Both the position numbers and the translations under genes were made by a program. A stretch of 47,415 nucleotides of DNA from Nitrospiraceae bacterium (GTDB lineage: Bacteria; Nitrospirota; Thermodesulfovibrionia; UBA6902). Below, one piece after another: positions 1-8,539 of the stretch; position 1 is the first letter of the stretch, and the number at the start of each line of letters is the position of its first letter. The notes under the pieces are model-generated. The model was not told the origin of the DNA, made no database searches, and was given only the letters and a program-made list of their open reading frames with translations. The stretch covers positions 1,350,842-1,398,256 of the forward strand of contig CP070632.1 of the NCBI GenBank assembly GCA_020356065.1, given 5' to 3'.

Positions 1-169
1 TAATGTCCATTAATTTATGTTTTCATGCAACTATTTTGGAGATGATCCGATTTTTTTAACTTGATATTAAGCAGTTGCAGGAGCATGATATTTGAAAATG
101 CATTGAATGGATAGAGAACATATTCTCCGTGGTCTCGCCACAGGGAATATCAATATTTTGGGCTTTGAG

Positions 170-526
170 GTGAGAGCGGCAAGAGAGTATTCCTAAAATA
201 TAGAAGATATATTGAAGGCTATTGGAAATGTTGAATCTTTTGTTGAAGGTCTTAGCTTTGAAGACTTCAAAAAAGACGACAAAACATTATACTCTGTAAT
301 ACGGGCACTTGAAATTATCGGTGAGGCATCCTAGAAAATCCCTGATGATGTTTGCAATAAAACAGGTGGCATCCCATGGAAGGAAATGGCAGGTATGAGA
401 GATGTACTGATCCATGATTATATGAGTGTAGATGTTGAAACAGTATGGTTAACTGCAAAAGTGAAGATCCCCCCAATAAAGTCCCTTCTTAATAAATTTA
501 GCCGAGGACTAGATGAGAGATATTGA
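170..526 (+). pseudogene. hepT: HepT-like toxin (HEPN/DUF86), broken by two stop codons
   Basis: One reading frame, with GTG at 170 as a notional start, gives a HepT/DUF86 protein of the HEPN RNase fold. It contains the hallmark stretch MRDVLIHDY (the RX4-6H motif) preceded by IPWKEMAG. The frame is interrupted by TAA at 194-196 and TAG at 332-334 and ends with TGA at 524-526, so no full-length toxin can be made. HepT toxins pair with MntA nucleotidyltransferases, and the next gene overlaps this one by 14 bases exactly as in intact hepT-mntA operons. The match after the first stop is clear by eye; the N-terminus is uncertain and may begin further upstream (ATG at 107 is in frame). I read this as a dead toxin half of a toxin-antitoxin module. 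Confidence 0.72.
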
Positions 527-785
527 AGAGTTAAAAAAAATATTGGATAACCATAAAAGCAGCCTGGAAAGTGAATACATGATCAAGGAGATCGGTATTT
601 TCGGATCCTATATCAAACATGAAGAAGAGGAAGACAGTGATATAGATATACTCGTAGATTTCGGAAGGGAGTCGATCTCCTTACGTTTGTTCATCTTAAA
701 AAACTATCTCTCCGAGCTATTAAGAGTCAATATCGATCTTGTAATGAAAAAGGCCTTGAAACCAAATTCGGTGAACGAATTCTGA
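513..785 (+). CDS. mntA: MntA-like minimal nucleotidyltransferase antitoxin, C-terminus frameshifted
   Basis: The product is a 90-residue minimal nucleotidyltransferase. It has the GSX10DXD active-site signature: Gly31-Ser32, then Asp43-x-Asp45 in DSDIDILVDF. MntA antitoxins AMPylate or otherwise inactivate HepT. The reading frame ends in SVNEF, whereas family members end in a sequence like GERILKEVVYI. That expected ending is present one frame over (bases 767-805, stop at 803-805), so a single base seems to have been lost near 764-767. The active-site half is intact and may fold, but the C-terminal strand is replaced. Together with the stops in the neighbouring toxin this looks like a decaying module rather than a working antitoxin. 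Confidence 0.7.
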   Translation: MRDIEELKKILDNHKSSLESEYMIKEIGIFGSYIKHEEEEDSDIDILVDFGRESISLRLFILKNYLSELLRVNIDLVMKKALKPNSVNEF

Positions 786-942
786 AAGAGGTTGTATATA
801 TCTGAATGATTTTCCAAATAATAACTTGTCCTGAAACCTAAAAGCGTTTGCAGAAATTGTAAAGGCTTTTCTTGATTTTTTATCTCTTCGAATAATTTGC
901 GTTTGCAGGCACTTGTGATAGTCTCCTGAATTAGGATGGTAT

Positions 943-980
943 TCAAGAGGTCGTCGGTTCGATCCCGATCAGCTCCACCA
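943..980 (+). other. 3' fragment of a tRNA-Ala gene (T arm, acceptor strand and CCA)
   Basis: The stretch contains a complete T arm (stem GTCGG/CCGAT around the TTCGATC loop) followed by acceptor strand CAGCTCC, discriminator A and encoded CCA. This is the usual 3' end of bacterial tRNA-Ala. The matching 5' acceptor strand (GGAGCTG or similar) and the D arm are absent in the preceding 80 bases, so it is not an intact tRNA. A tRNA 3' end on its own is what integration or recombination at a tRNA gene leaves behind. It could be an attachment-site copy for a lost element or a by-product of rearrangement. Confidence 0.7.
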
Positions 981-1526
981 TTTATTTAAAAACCTTACCT
1001 CCCGTTGACTTTACTGATTCCCTGCTTTTCTATGCAGTAATTATCAAATGATTATGTGTCATTTATACCTCAGTCCAGTCATAATTGAACACGAAATTAT
1101 TCATGTTCAATTCTTATAAATACTTCTCTTAAGAAAATATCTCTATATTTCAATATGTTAAAAGGGAATATAATTCTGGAATGCTAATTGCGTTAGCCCA
1201 ATAAGAAGAAAATACAAGACTGACCAGAATAATGGAATGCATCAATCAGTTTTAAATGTTGTAAACAACAGCAATATATCACAAACTGCTCTTAGCAAAT
1301 CAAGTGTCAGTAATGACATAAAATTTCCTTGTATTACTTGATAAATGTATTTTGGGTTAATCCAAGAATTACTAAGGATGGCCCCATTAGGGGACTGGAA
1401 AAAGATATTAAAATTTTAGGTGGGGCAATGAAAAAAACAGGCACTAACTTGAGGAGAAATAAAAAGAGAGCATGGAATAAAATGAATGATTATAAAATCA
1501 TCAGTTCCACTGTGGCGGTATAAATT
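981..1526. other. AT-rich stretch with no supported gene
   Basis: No convincing coding sequence is visible here. A 64-codon frame opening at a TTG (1329-1523) has no recognisable motif, no ribosome site and low-complexity basic composition, so I do not call it. The stretch separates the tRNA fragment from a small possible membrane protein and looks like eroded sequence. Confidence 0.5.
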
Positions 1527-1781
1527 ATGAGTACTACAACTTTATCAGGTAACGATAAAACAAATCCTGATCTTAATCATGCAGAAGATCATAAAGTCGT
1601 TCAAGACCATAACACAACTTTAAAAAATAATAATTATTTAATGAAGGGAATCAGACGCAGGACGTATCGTGCGACTTTAGAGATAATGAAATCTGTTTTT
1701 ATCTTATTTCCTTTTTTATTGGCATATAAGGTTATAGGAGTTCATGATTTGTGGATACAGTTAGTGGAAAAATACTTTTAA
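1527..1781 (+). CDS. hypothetical small protein with one membrane segment
   Basis: An 84-residue frame opens at an ATG. It has a polar, Asn/Asp-rich first half, a basic patch (KGIRRRTYR) and one hydrophobic segment near residues 57-70 (FILFPFLLAYKVIGV), so the product would be a single-pass membrane protein. I recognise no family and see no good Shine-Dalgarno sequence. It stands alone in a gene-poor stretch. The basic patch before a hydrophobic helix is consistent with a real small membrane protein, but chance is not excluded. Confidence 0.3.
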   Translation: MSTTTLSGNDKTNPDLNHAEDHKVVQDHNTTLKNNNYLMKGIRRRTYRATLEIMKSVFILFPFLLAYKVIGVHDLWIQLVEKYF

Positions 1782-2139
1782 GCCAGAAAGAAATTCAAGA
1801 AGTACGTTTTAGTGAATAGGATTTTACAAAAAGCAGGGCAGGCATGGATTTGCCATTTTTTATTGACTTGATGATACAATCTATTATGAGCATCACTCTG
1901 AATCAAACATCATTTCTATAAAAGGTAATTCATGCTCACTTGTCCTCTCTTATCTTCAATTTTTTGTTGTAGATTCCACAAGAATTTTAGGTAAGTCGAA
2001 AAATACATAAACAGCTTTCCGGATCAGCTTTTTTCTGCTAGATTAAAACAAGCTAAAAACAGATAATGGGTGTTTATAATTAGCTGTTATTTCATATGTG
2101 AAAAATTCGATAGTAGTTCTTCTTTTCAAAGGAGTTTAA
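1782..2139. other. intergenic stretch, nothing recognised
   Basis: This is AT-rich sequence without a supported gene, hairpin or repeat. Its last bases carry an AAAGGAG ribosome-binding site for the glycosyltransferase that follows. Confidence 0.5.
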
Positions 2140-2844
2140 ATGAAAGCCTATATCATTCATGTAAGTGATGCCTACGAACGTGAAAGATATATTAGATCAC
2201 AAATAGCAGATAAGAATCTTGACTGCAGTTTTATTCTTTATGGAGATAAAAAAGATTTAAGCGAAGAGGTACTCGAAAAATATTTTGCTGGGGAGATGAA
2301 AACTGTAGTTGCTGACACCTCCTGTGCCTTTAAACACATATTGTCGTATGAGGAAATAATTAAGCAAGGTAACGACATTGCATTAATCTTAGAAGATGAT
2401 ATCTCGTTCTATCTAAATTTTAACGATACGTTTGATAAAGTTATTAAAGATATTAAGCAACAAGGTTTAAGGAACTTTATTGTTTCGCTTGAAGATTCGT
2501 ATTTAAAGTACGTAAAGGGTAGCGAAAGAAAAAAGGGCACGTATGTTTATCCCAAGTCTTATGGGAGAACTGCCGGGGCCTATCTCATCGATTTACAAGG
2601 GGCAAAATCCATAATTGATCAAATAAGCAAGAATAAATGTCATTTGCCAATAGGATGGTTTCATAACCATTGTTCAAAAAATAAAGTATTAAACATTTAT
2701 TGGTCTCATCCTGTAATGGCAATCCAGGGTAGCCTCGATGGAACAATCAGGTCTTTGATAGACAATAAAAAATTTGGGGTTAAACGGGTGCTCTCTTTTA
2801 AATTACAACGTTTATATAAGCGTTTGTTGTATGCATTAAGATAG
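2140..2844 (+). CDS. glycosyltransferase family 25 (LPS/lipooligosaccharide type)
   Basis: This 234-residue protein matches the LgtB/LpsA (GT25) family, which adds sugars, often galactose, to lipooligosaccharide on the cytoplasmic face. Visible marks are an N-terminal strand of the type KAYIIHVSDAYERERYI, a SCAFKHILSYEEI segment corresponding to the family's S.AHK motif, the metal/nucleotide acidic cluster LEDDISF near residues 82-88, and GAYLIDLQGAKSI in the middle. A good ribosome site (AAAGGAG) supports the ATG start. The gene stands alone with no other LPS genes nearby, and the local sequence is more AT-rich than the dsr region, so it may be an acquired surface-sugar gene. The donor and acceptor sugars cannot be told. 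Confidence 0.8.
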   Translation: MKAYIIHVSDAYERERYIRSQIADKNLDCSFILYGDKKDLSEEVLEKYFAGEMKTVVADTSCAFKHILSYEEIIKQGNDIALILEDDISFYLNFNDTFDKVIKDIKQQGLRNFIVSLEDSYLKYVKGSERKKGTYVYPKSYGRTAGAYLIDLQGAKSIIDQISKNKCHLPIGWFHNHCSKNKVLNIYWSHPVMAIQGSLDGTIRSLIDNKKFGVKRVLSFKLQRLYKRLLYALR

Positions 2845-3432
2845 ATCACTAGCTTTAAATCAGTGGGACTGTAATTGTTAGAGTTATTAGCGACAAAAAA
2901 TCATAAAATATAACCGATCCCGATGCGTAAATGTAGCCTAATGTCATGCGGAACCACTATCATCTATCCTCGCCATTACAGGATCAGGCACATTCGCAGT
3001 AAAAACTTCTTCTGAAGAAAACAATTTAGATCAATGTTCAGTTCTCACCTTACTCAATACATGACGATTACCGAAATACATTATGATTTTCCGGCGATGT
3101 AATCCGATTAGCTTTAGTGATTCATCAGGCCTTAATCCCGAGGGTTTTCCGTCTTATCGAGTTTTTATATCAGACCGGGTTTCATGAATAAGTAGATATT
3201 ATCTGAAAATACAAATAGATCCATTGATACAGATTACAAGTTAATCGTAAGTCCCGGTATTTGATTGAATTATCTTATAACGTATATTTATAATTTCTAT
3301 AAATATTATTTAATTGACATGAGAAGCAGTAATTGATATCAAACATATATAGTAGTCAACGTTAATGACGTTTTAAAACACATGATAACGCAGGGAAATA
3401 AATTTTGTATATCTCTTCCAAAGGCATAAGGA
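2845..3432. other. long intergenic stretch without a recognised gene
   Basis: About 590 bases with no convincing open frame on either strand. The sequence is mixed AT-rich and non-repetitive. It may be eroded coding sequence or the upstream control region of the response regulator, but I can point to no specific site. Confidence 0.4.
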
Positions 3433-3876
3433 ATGAAAAGAGATCCGGTAATTATATTAACTGAAGATGATGTTGGGCATGCAGGCCTTATTTTAAGCAG
3501 CTTAAAAAATACAGGAATTACAAATGATATTCTTTGTTTTGAAAATGGTGAAGATACTCTGGATTTCCTTTTCAAAAGAGGAAGAGAACCTTACAGGGAA
3601 GACGGGGTGTTATATGTTTTGCTTTTAGACATTCGATTGCCCGGGATAGATGGTACTGAGGTATTGCATCGGATAAAGAATGATAAGTGGGTTAACAAAA
3701 TACCGGTAATAATGTTATCTGTTTCGGATAATCCTGAAGAGATTGAGAAATGCAGAAGATTGGGGTGTAATAATTATTTTGTGAAACACACGACGTATGA
3801 AAAGTTTCATCTGACTGTAGAGCAGTTAGGACTGTATATAAATCAAGTAGTATTCCCTGATATTGCAAACGCATAA
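3433..3876 (+). CDS. single-domain response regulator (Rcp1-like receiver)
   Basis: The product is a 147-residue stand-alone CheY-like receiver domain. The phosphorylation site is Asp66 in LLLDIRLPGIDG, the acidic pocket is Glu11-Asp12, the switch Ser/Thr lies in IMLSVSDN, and the conserved Lys is Lys118 in YFVKH. The loop before the phospho-Asp and the CRRLGCNNYFVKH ending resemble the Rcp1 family, in which receivers act downstream of phytochrome-type or hybrid histidine kinases. There is no output domain, so it would work by protein-protein contact or as a phosphate shuttle. No kinase gene is adjacent, so its partner must lie elsewhere. Confidence 0.88.
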   Translation: MKRDPVIILTEDDVGHAGLILSSLKNTGITNDILCFENGEDTLDFLFKRGREPYREDGVLYVLLLDIRLPGIDGTEVLHRIKNDKWVNKIPVIMLSVSDNPEEIEKCRRLGCNNYFVKHTTYEKFHLTVEQLGLYINQVVFPDIANA

Positions 3877-4050
3877 TCATTTGAAGTGCTTTGTGTCAGG
3901 TCTCCATCAGCCTCTCCTTCGCCTATCTCGCCACATGCAGGGATGCATCATAATATTTGAAGTCTCAAAATGTTAAAATTGATGCTATGATCACATATTA
4001 TTGATACTGTATTTTTAGACATCATTACAGGAAAGGACCAGGAGGATGAA

Positions 4051-4962
4051 ATGAAGATCAGAACCATTCTCGATTCAATCGGCAACACAGATCATGTGAG
4101 AGTCAATAAATTATTCGGAGATGGCGTTGACGTCTGGATGAAGCTGGAACGTTCAAATCCCGGCGGCAGCATTAAGGATCGAATTGGATTATCTATGATT
4201 CTGGACGCGGAGCATAAGGGGATTCTCAAGGAAAACAGTGTAATTATTGAACCAACGTCCGGTAATACAGGCATCGGCCTTGCCATGGTTGCCGCGGTGA
4301 AGGGATACAGGCTGATTCTTGTCATGCCTGAGTCAATGTCTGTTGAACGCCGAAGGCTGATTGCAACATTTGGAGCTGAACTGGTCCTGACACCCAAAGA
4401 ACAGGGCATGAAGGGTGCAGTTGAAAAGGCAACAGAACTGGTCAGGGACATTGAAAATGCATGGATGCCGCAGCAATTCGAAAACGATGCAAATACTGAA
4501 GTTCACAGGCAGTTTACAGCGCAGGAAATCATCAGGGATTTCCCGGACGGTATCGATTACCTTATTACCGGGGTGGGCACAGGCGGACACATTACAGGAT
4601 GTGCACAGGTTCTTAAAAAGGAATTCCCGGGGCTTGAAGTTTTTGCCGTTGAGCCTGACCTTTCGCCGGTTCTCAGCGGCGGCAACCCGGGACCACATCC
4701 CATCCAGGGGATAGGCGCAGGGTTTATCCCGGGAATTCTTGACAGGGATATTTTAGATGGCATCATACAGGTGACAAAAGAGGACGCTTTTGCCTTTGCA
4801 AAGAGATGTGCCAGAGAAGAAGGTATCCTTGTCGGTATATCTTCAGGGGCATCTCTGGCAGCAGTGTCGCAAAAAATAAAGGACATCCCCTTAGGAAAGC
4901 GAATCCTGACGTTCTGTTACGATACAGGTGAGAGGTATCTTTCCATAGAAGATCTCTTCTGA
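4051..4962 (+). CDS. cysK: cysteine synthase (O-acetylserine sulfhydrylase)
   Basis: This PLP enzyme makes L-cysteine from O-acetylserine and sulfide in the cytoplasm. At 303 residues it is the usual family length. The PLP-binding lysine is Lys42 in PGGSIKDR, the substrate loop is [11 protein letters not shown] (residues ~69-79), and the phosphate cup is [10 protein letters not shown] (residues ~174-183). SSGASLAAV near residue 264 completes the cofactor site. An AGGAGG ribosome site lies just before the ATG. The following spermidine-synthase-like gene is 53 bases away. CysK and CysM cannot be separated with certainty from motifs; cysK is the default. In a sulfide-producing organism this is the direct route from sulfide to cysteine. 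Confidence 0.92.
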   Translation: MKIRTILDSIGNTDHVRVNKLFGDGVDVWMKLERSNPGGSIKDRIGLSMILDAEHKGILKENSVIIEPTSGNTGIGLAMVAAVKGYRLILVMPESMSVERRRLIATFGAELVLTPKEQGMKGAVEKATELVRDIENAWMPQQFENDANTEVHRQFTAQEIIRDFPDGIDYLITGVGTGGHITGCAQVLKKEFPGLEVFAVEPDLSPVLSGGNPGPHPIQGIGAGFIPGILDRDILDGIIQVTKEDAFAFAKRCAREEGILVGISSGASLAAVSQKIKDIPLGKRILTFCYDTGERYLSIEDLF

Positions 4963-5015
4963 ATTTACTTCATGGTCATGTTCATTTATCTTTTACAAAG
5001 CATTTCTTATTCATC

Positions 5016-5693
5016 ATGATTCCCTGGGAATTTCTTGACAGCGCAAAAATACCGGGACAAAAAAAGGATCTTTGCCTTTACAGACGCGGTAAAGAATACT
5101 CAATAAGGATAGGCGGTTCTGAACTGATGAACAGCCGTGTCCATGCATCAGAGGATTCTCTGGCAGAAATTAGCTGCAATAAAATTGAACACCAATCCCG
5201 CCCGCGCATTCTGATCGGAGGCCTTGGCATGGGATTTACATTGGCCACCGCCCTGAAATATTCAAAAAATGATGCGGTCATTACCGTATCTGAAATTGTA
5301 CCGACTGTAGTGGAATGGAACCGGGGAGTCCTTGCAGATCTTGCCGGTGATCCTCTTAATGACAAGAGGGTCATCATCAGAGAAATTGATGTTGCACAGA
5401 TTATAAAATCAGTTCATCAAACCTTTAACGCCATTTTACTGGACGTTGATAATGGACCTGAAGGTCTTACCCGTTACGGCAACGACTGGCTGTACTCCCT
5501 GCATGGTCTTAATGCGGCCTATGCAGCGCTAAAACCTGAAGGTGTACTGGCAGTCTGGTCAGCAGGTCCTGATCAGGCATTTCCCAATCGTATGCGATCA
5601 GCAGGTTTTTATGTGGAGGAAAAGAGGGTACGTGCACGTGGCCCGCGTGGAAGAGCGCACCACACAATCTGGCTGTCAACAAAAAGTCCGTAA
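5016..5693 (+). CDS. spermidine-synthase-like methyltransferase-fold protein
   Basis: This 225-residue protein resembles the SpeE-type Rossmann methyltransferase fold. It has a glycine-rich nucleotide loop (ILIGGLGMGFTLATAL, residues ~65-80), an acidic residue at the end of the next strand (SEIVPTVVEW), and a DVDNGPEGL motif near residue 148 in place of the usual DxTDP. Such proteins are often annotated as spermidine synthase, but the short length, lack of the N-terminal beta-barrel and altered catalytic loop make true polyamine synthesis uncertain. The stop codon is one base before the ATG of the next gene, so the two are probably co-transcribed. Confidence 0.65.
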   Translation: MIPWEFLDSAKIPGQKKDLCLYRRGKEYSIRIGGSELMNSRVHASEDSLAEISCNKIEHQSRPRILIGGLGMGFTLATALKYSKNDAVITVSEIVPTVVEWNRGVLADLAGDPLNDKRVIIREIDVAQIIKSVHQTFNAILLDVDNGPEGLTRYGNDWLYSLHGLNAAYAALKPEGVLAVWSAGPDQAFPNRMRSAGFYVEEKRVRARGPRGRAHHTIWLSTKSP

Positions 5694-5694
5694 C

Positions 5695-5982
5695 ATGGAA
5701 ATCTGGTTCTTATATCTAATAAGATGTAAAGATCACAGCTTATACACAGGCATCTCAACAGATGTAAGACGACGGTTGAAAGAGCATCAGGGAAATGACA
5801 AAAAAGGATCAAGGTACCTAAGGGGGAAAGCCCCTCTAAAAACGGTATTCAAAAAGAAAATCGGAGATAAAAGTCTGGCTTCAAAAGTTGAGATTAAAGT
5901 GAAGAAACTGCCCAAGGCAAAAAAAGAGCTGCTTGTAAAAGGAAAGCTCAGGATAAAAGAGATAATTGACCAGGTTGATTAA
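5695..5982 (+). CDS. GIY-YIG nuclease superfamily protein (YhbQ-like)
   Basis: A 95-residue single-domain GIY-YIG protein. The two short strands read FLYLIRC and LYTGIS (the GIY and YIG equivalents), followed by the helix with DVRRRLKEH holding the conserved Arg, and GSRYLRG. The family includes small structure-specific endonucleases such as E. coli YhbQ; the biological role is poorly defined. The start is set at ATG 5695, one base after the upstream stop, because the domain begins there; the same frame continues upstream only as a shadow of the previous gene. The C-terminal part is very lysine-rich, fitting nucleic-acid binding. Confidence 0.85.
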   Translation: MEIWFLYLIRCKDHSLYTGISTDVRRRLKEHQGNDKKGSRYLRGKAPLKTVFKKKIGDKSLASKVEIKVKKLPKAKKELLVKGKLRIKEIIDQVD

Positions 5983-5993
5983 CCAGAAAATCA

Positions 5994-6023
5994 CCTCCCC
6001 TGGCCCTCCTTGGTAGGGGGGGA
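5994..6023. repeat. GC-rich palindromic repeat (family B)
   Basis: A stretch of the form CCTCCCCT...AGGGGGGG, folding on itself, lies between the convergent GIY-YIG and dsrP genes. Related sequences occur at 14141-14176 (inside dsrN), 28646-28754 and 29409-29450. They appear to be one family of small non-coding palindromes. Confidence 0.55.
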
Positions 6024-6132
6024 TAAAGCTCGTACAAGCGTATTCTTCCCTCACCAATGGGAGAGAAAGAGGGGTTGTGATGAATTCATTGCTCGGGAAA
6101 TTGAGTCAATAGAGGAAAAAAATAAACAAATC

Positions 6133-6164
6133 AAAAAAGGCGGTAAGCTCATACTTACCGCCTT
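6133..6164 (-). terminator. rho-independent terminator of the dsrMKJOP operon
   Basis: A perfect 11-base stem (6137-6147 with 6154-6164, AAGGCGGTAAG) with a 6-base loop is followed on the minus strand by a run of six T. It lies 20 bases past the dsrP stop, so it ends the operon. On the plus strand the T run is absent, so it acts mainly in one direction. Confidence 0.9.
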
Positions 6165-6184
6165 CATAATTATTACTTAAATCC

Positions 6185-7357
6185 TTAATACTCCGACTTT
6201 ACCGTACCTAATTCCTCTCTCACGGAAATCGCAACTTTATAAAGGATGGTAAGGGTCAGAAACCCGATTGCCCAGACACCGAGCGTGATGACCGTCTCGA
6301 TCAGTGTAGGCCAGTACTCGGTTACTGTACCAAAGTGGTTCGGTACAAACCCTCCGATTACAAGGCCGAATCCCTTGTCTATCCATAATGAGATAAATAC
6401 GAGGACACAGGCTTTGATAAGGTTTGACTCCTTATTTCTGATTTTCGGGGGTATAAGCATTATCAGGGATATAACGGCAAAAATGACTGATATCCACATT
6501 AGGGGTACCAGTTTGCCATGACCCTCAATTCCGACAAAGAGATATTCAAAGGAATGCATATGGCCAGGAATATTACTGTAAAACGCTGTAAAAACTTCCA
6601 GGAGAATAAAGAATACATTGGCACACATTGCATAGGTGACAATTTTACCAACAGCCTGAATCGGTTCCCTTCCCGGATCAAACTTTGTGTACTTCCTCAA
6701 GATCAGCGCAAGGATGATCAGCAGAGCCGGTCCTCCGGCAAATGCAGATGCAAGGAACCTGGCTGCCATGATTGCCGTAAGCCAGAAATGTCTTCCCGGA
6801 ATACCGGCATAAAGAAACGCCGTAACCGTATGAATGCTGACCGCCCAGGGTATGGACAGATAGATGAGAGGCTTCACCCATGACGGCGGCGGGGCCTGCT
6901 TCTTTTCAGCATGCAATGTTGTCCATCCGATCACAATATTCAGAAAGAGATATCCGTTAAGAACTGTAGCGTCCCAGAACAGAATTGAGTTCGGAGTTGG
7001 ATGCAGAATGACATTCAGGATCCTCATGGGCTGTCCCATATCAACAAAGATAAACAGCATGCACATCGTTACCGATGCCACGGCAAGGAATTCACCAAGA
7101 ATAACTATCTTGCCGAACTTCTTATAGTCATGAAGATAATAGGGAATGACCAGCATTACAGCTGATGCTGCGACACCGACAAGAAAGGTAAACTGTGAGA
7201 TATAAAAACCCCATGAAACGTCCCTGCTCATGCCGGTGACTCCCAGGCCGTTATTAAACTGATAAAGATATGCCAGCGTCCCTGCCCCGGCTATTGAAGC
7301 CAGAACGATGATCAGTGTCCAGTATGTTTTACCGCCGTGCAGCGCCTTATCCAGCAT
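6185..7357 (-). CDS. dsrP: DsrP, NrfD-like membrane subunit of the DsrMKJOP complex
   Basis: DsrP is the NrfD/PsrC-type quinone-interacting membrane subunit of DsrMKJOP. It passes electrons from the menaquinone pool to periplasmic DsrO/DsrJ or the reverse. The 390-residue product is almost wholly hydrophobic with about ten membrane helices; the first follows KTYWTLIIVLASIAGAG, and the family pattern of polar loops (PGREPIQ) is visible. The start is taken as ATG 7357: an AGGAGG lies eight bases upstream of it, whereas the in-frame GTG at 7366 would sit directly on that ribosome site. The gene overlaps dsrO by 11 bases, so translation is coupled. It is the last gene of the operon. Confidence 0.93.
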   Translation of the reverse strand: MLDKALHGGKTYWTLIIVLASIAGAGTLAYLYQFNNGLGVTGMSRDVSWGFYISQFTFLVGVAASAVMLVIPYYLHDYKKFGKIVILGEFLAVASVTMCMLFIFVDMGQPMRILNVILHPTPNSILFWDATVLNGYLFLNIVIGWTTLHAEKKQAPPPSWVKPLIYLSIPWAVSIHTVTAFLYAGIPGRHFWLTAIMAARFLASAFAGGPALLIILALILRKYTKFDPGREPIQAVGKIVTYAMCANVFFILLEVFTAFYSNIPGHMHSFEYLFVGIEGHGKLVPLMWISVIFAVISLIMLIPPKIRNKESNLIKACVLVFISLWIDKGFGLVIGGFVPNHFGTVTEYWPTLIETVITLGVWAIGFLTLTILYKVAISVREELGTVKSEY

Positions 7358-8144
7358 AGTCTTCACCTCCTATTATGTAAAATACACTTGGCATCGTTCC
7401 CAATGTAGGTTTACGACGCAGTGTGAAGTGTGTACTGAGAATGTTTCTTATCTCTGAATGTGAATCAGCAAGGTTGCCAAAAATCATGGCACCGTTAGAT
7501 ACCTCAACACAGGCAGGCTGCTGCCCTCTTGCCAGTCTTTCCGGACAGAACGTACACTTCTCCACAACCCCGATGGTACGTGTCGGGAAATCCGGATTCC
7601 GCTTTGGTATGTACGGCCTTGGATCAACCCAGTTAAAGCTCCTTGAGCCATAGGGACATCCTGCCATACAGAACCGGCAGCCTATGCAGCGGTGAGGGTC
7701 CTGCACAATCATTCCGTTTTTGGCCCTAAAAGTGGCCTTGGTAGGACAGACCCTTACACATGGCGGCTTATCGCAGTGGTTGCAGAGCAGAGGAAACGTC
7801 TTATTCCTTAGTGCCTCCGGATGATAATCATTTATCTGCTCAGGAAACGTATGGTTGTACGTATCTGTCCATATCCATTTCACCTCGTTCTTCACGTTAT
7901 TCTTCTCAGGAATAAGCGTTGGAACATTATGCACGGTATGACAGGCATCGGCAATTCTTGCATAATCCGCGTCTGTCAGTTTTCTCACATCTATTGCCAT
8001 TCCCAGTCGTTCGCCGGAACTGGGAAGTGAATGTCCGCCTGAAGCCTCTGCAGGACTCATCAATATAAAATCCCTTGCACTCAGGCTCAGACCAAGGCCG
8101 GTCAGACCGGCGATTTTAAGAAATTTTCTTCTGTTTATGCTCAT
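7347..8144 (-). CDS. dsrO: DsrO, periplasmic ferredoxin subunit of DsrMKJOP
   Basis: DsrO is a periplasmic iron-sulfur protein of the DMSO-reductase ferredoxin-subunit type. The N-terminus is a Tat signal (NRRKFLK followed by a hydrophobic stretch to about residue 34), so it is exported folded. Cysteine clusters for several [4Fe-4S] centres are visible: CNHCDKPPCVRVCPTKA, CIGCRFCMAGCPYG and CTFCPERL with a later lone Cys in PACVEV. It would link DsrJ with DsrP. The 265-residue length is normal. It overlaps dsrJ by four bases (ATGA type) and dsrP by 11, which implies tight co-translation. Confidence 0.94.
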   Translation of the reverse strand: MSINRRKFLKIAGLTGLGLSLSARDFILMSPAEASGGHSLPSSGERLGMAIDVRKLTDADYARIADACHTVHNVPTLIPEKNNVKNEVKWIWTDTYNHTFPEQINDYHPEALRNKTFPLLCNHCDKPPCVRVCPTKATFRAKNGMIVQDPHRCIGCRFCMAGCPYGSRSFNWVDPRPYIPKRNPDFPTRTIGVVEKCTFCPERLARGQQPACVEVSNGAMIFGNLADSHSEIRNILSTHFTLRRKPTLGTMPSVFYIIGGEDYAG

Positions 8145-8539
8145 AACCGGCCCTCCCCTCTGTCAAAGTGACAATCCCAGCAGTAAGGATCAATCCCTGC
8201 ATATTTATGACATTCCGTACAGAACTGCTCCTTGTTTGAGTGACAGTGCATACAACCGTTCTGCAGGCTCTTTTCCAGCTCAGTACCGCCAACACTGATC
8301 TTTTCTCTTTTTCCTTCCCTGACAACTTCATCTCTCCACTCATCAAGCACCTTCATATGCTCTTTCTTCATGTACTCGCCGGATCTCACACACTCTTTCG
8401 TTGCAAGGGCATAAATTTCCGGTGTGTCAAGACTCGGCATTGCTTTTTTGGCAGACCCGCCCAGATTTGAATAAAAAGGGAAGGTCACGATAGCAAGAAA
8501 GATGATCAGTCCGAATATGATCTTTCCTCCGTTATACAT
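8141..8539 (-). CDS. dsrJ: DsrJ, triheme cytochrome c of DsrMKJOP
   Basis: DsrJ is a membrane-anchored periplasmic triheme cytochrome c. One N-terminal helix (residues ~5-24) acts as anchor. Three CXXCH heme sites are present: Cys96-His100, Cys107-His111 and Cys120-His124. A single upstream cysteine, Cys50 in TKECVRSGEYM, matches the conserved cysteine that in characterised DsrJ is the unusual His/Cys heme ligand. The protein is 132 residues, a normal length. The ATG overlaps the dsrK stop by one base and the end overlaps dsrO, so the three are translated together. Confidence 0.94.
   Translation of the reverse strand: MYNGGKIIFGLIIFLAIVTFPFYSNLGGSAKKAMPSLDTPEIYALATKECVRSGEYMKKEHMKVLDEWRDEVVREGKREKISVGGTELEKSLQNGCMHCHSNKEQFCTECHKYAGIDPYCWDCHFDRGEGRL

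Noticed and set aside
704-946. 80-codon open frame on the minus strand
   Set aside because: It runs antisense over the MntA gene end and has no motif or ribosome site; it is a shadow frame.
905-980. Intact tRNA gene
   Set aside because: Only the T arm and 3' acceptor strand are present; no 5' acceptor strand, D arm or proper anticodon arm can be paired.
1329-1523. 64-codon frame opening at TTG
   Set aside because: No ribosome site, no recognisable family, basic low-complexity composition in an eroded stretch.
4415-4714. Overlapping frames within cysK on both strands
   Set aside because: They are shadows of the cysteine synthase gene, whose motifs are all in the annotated frame.
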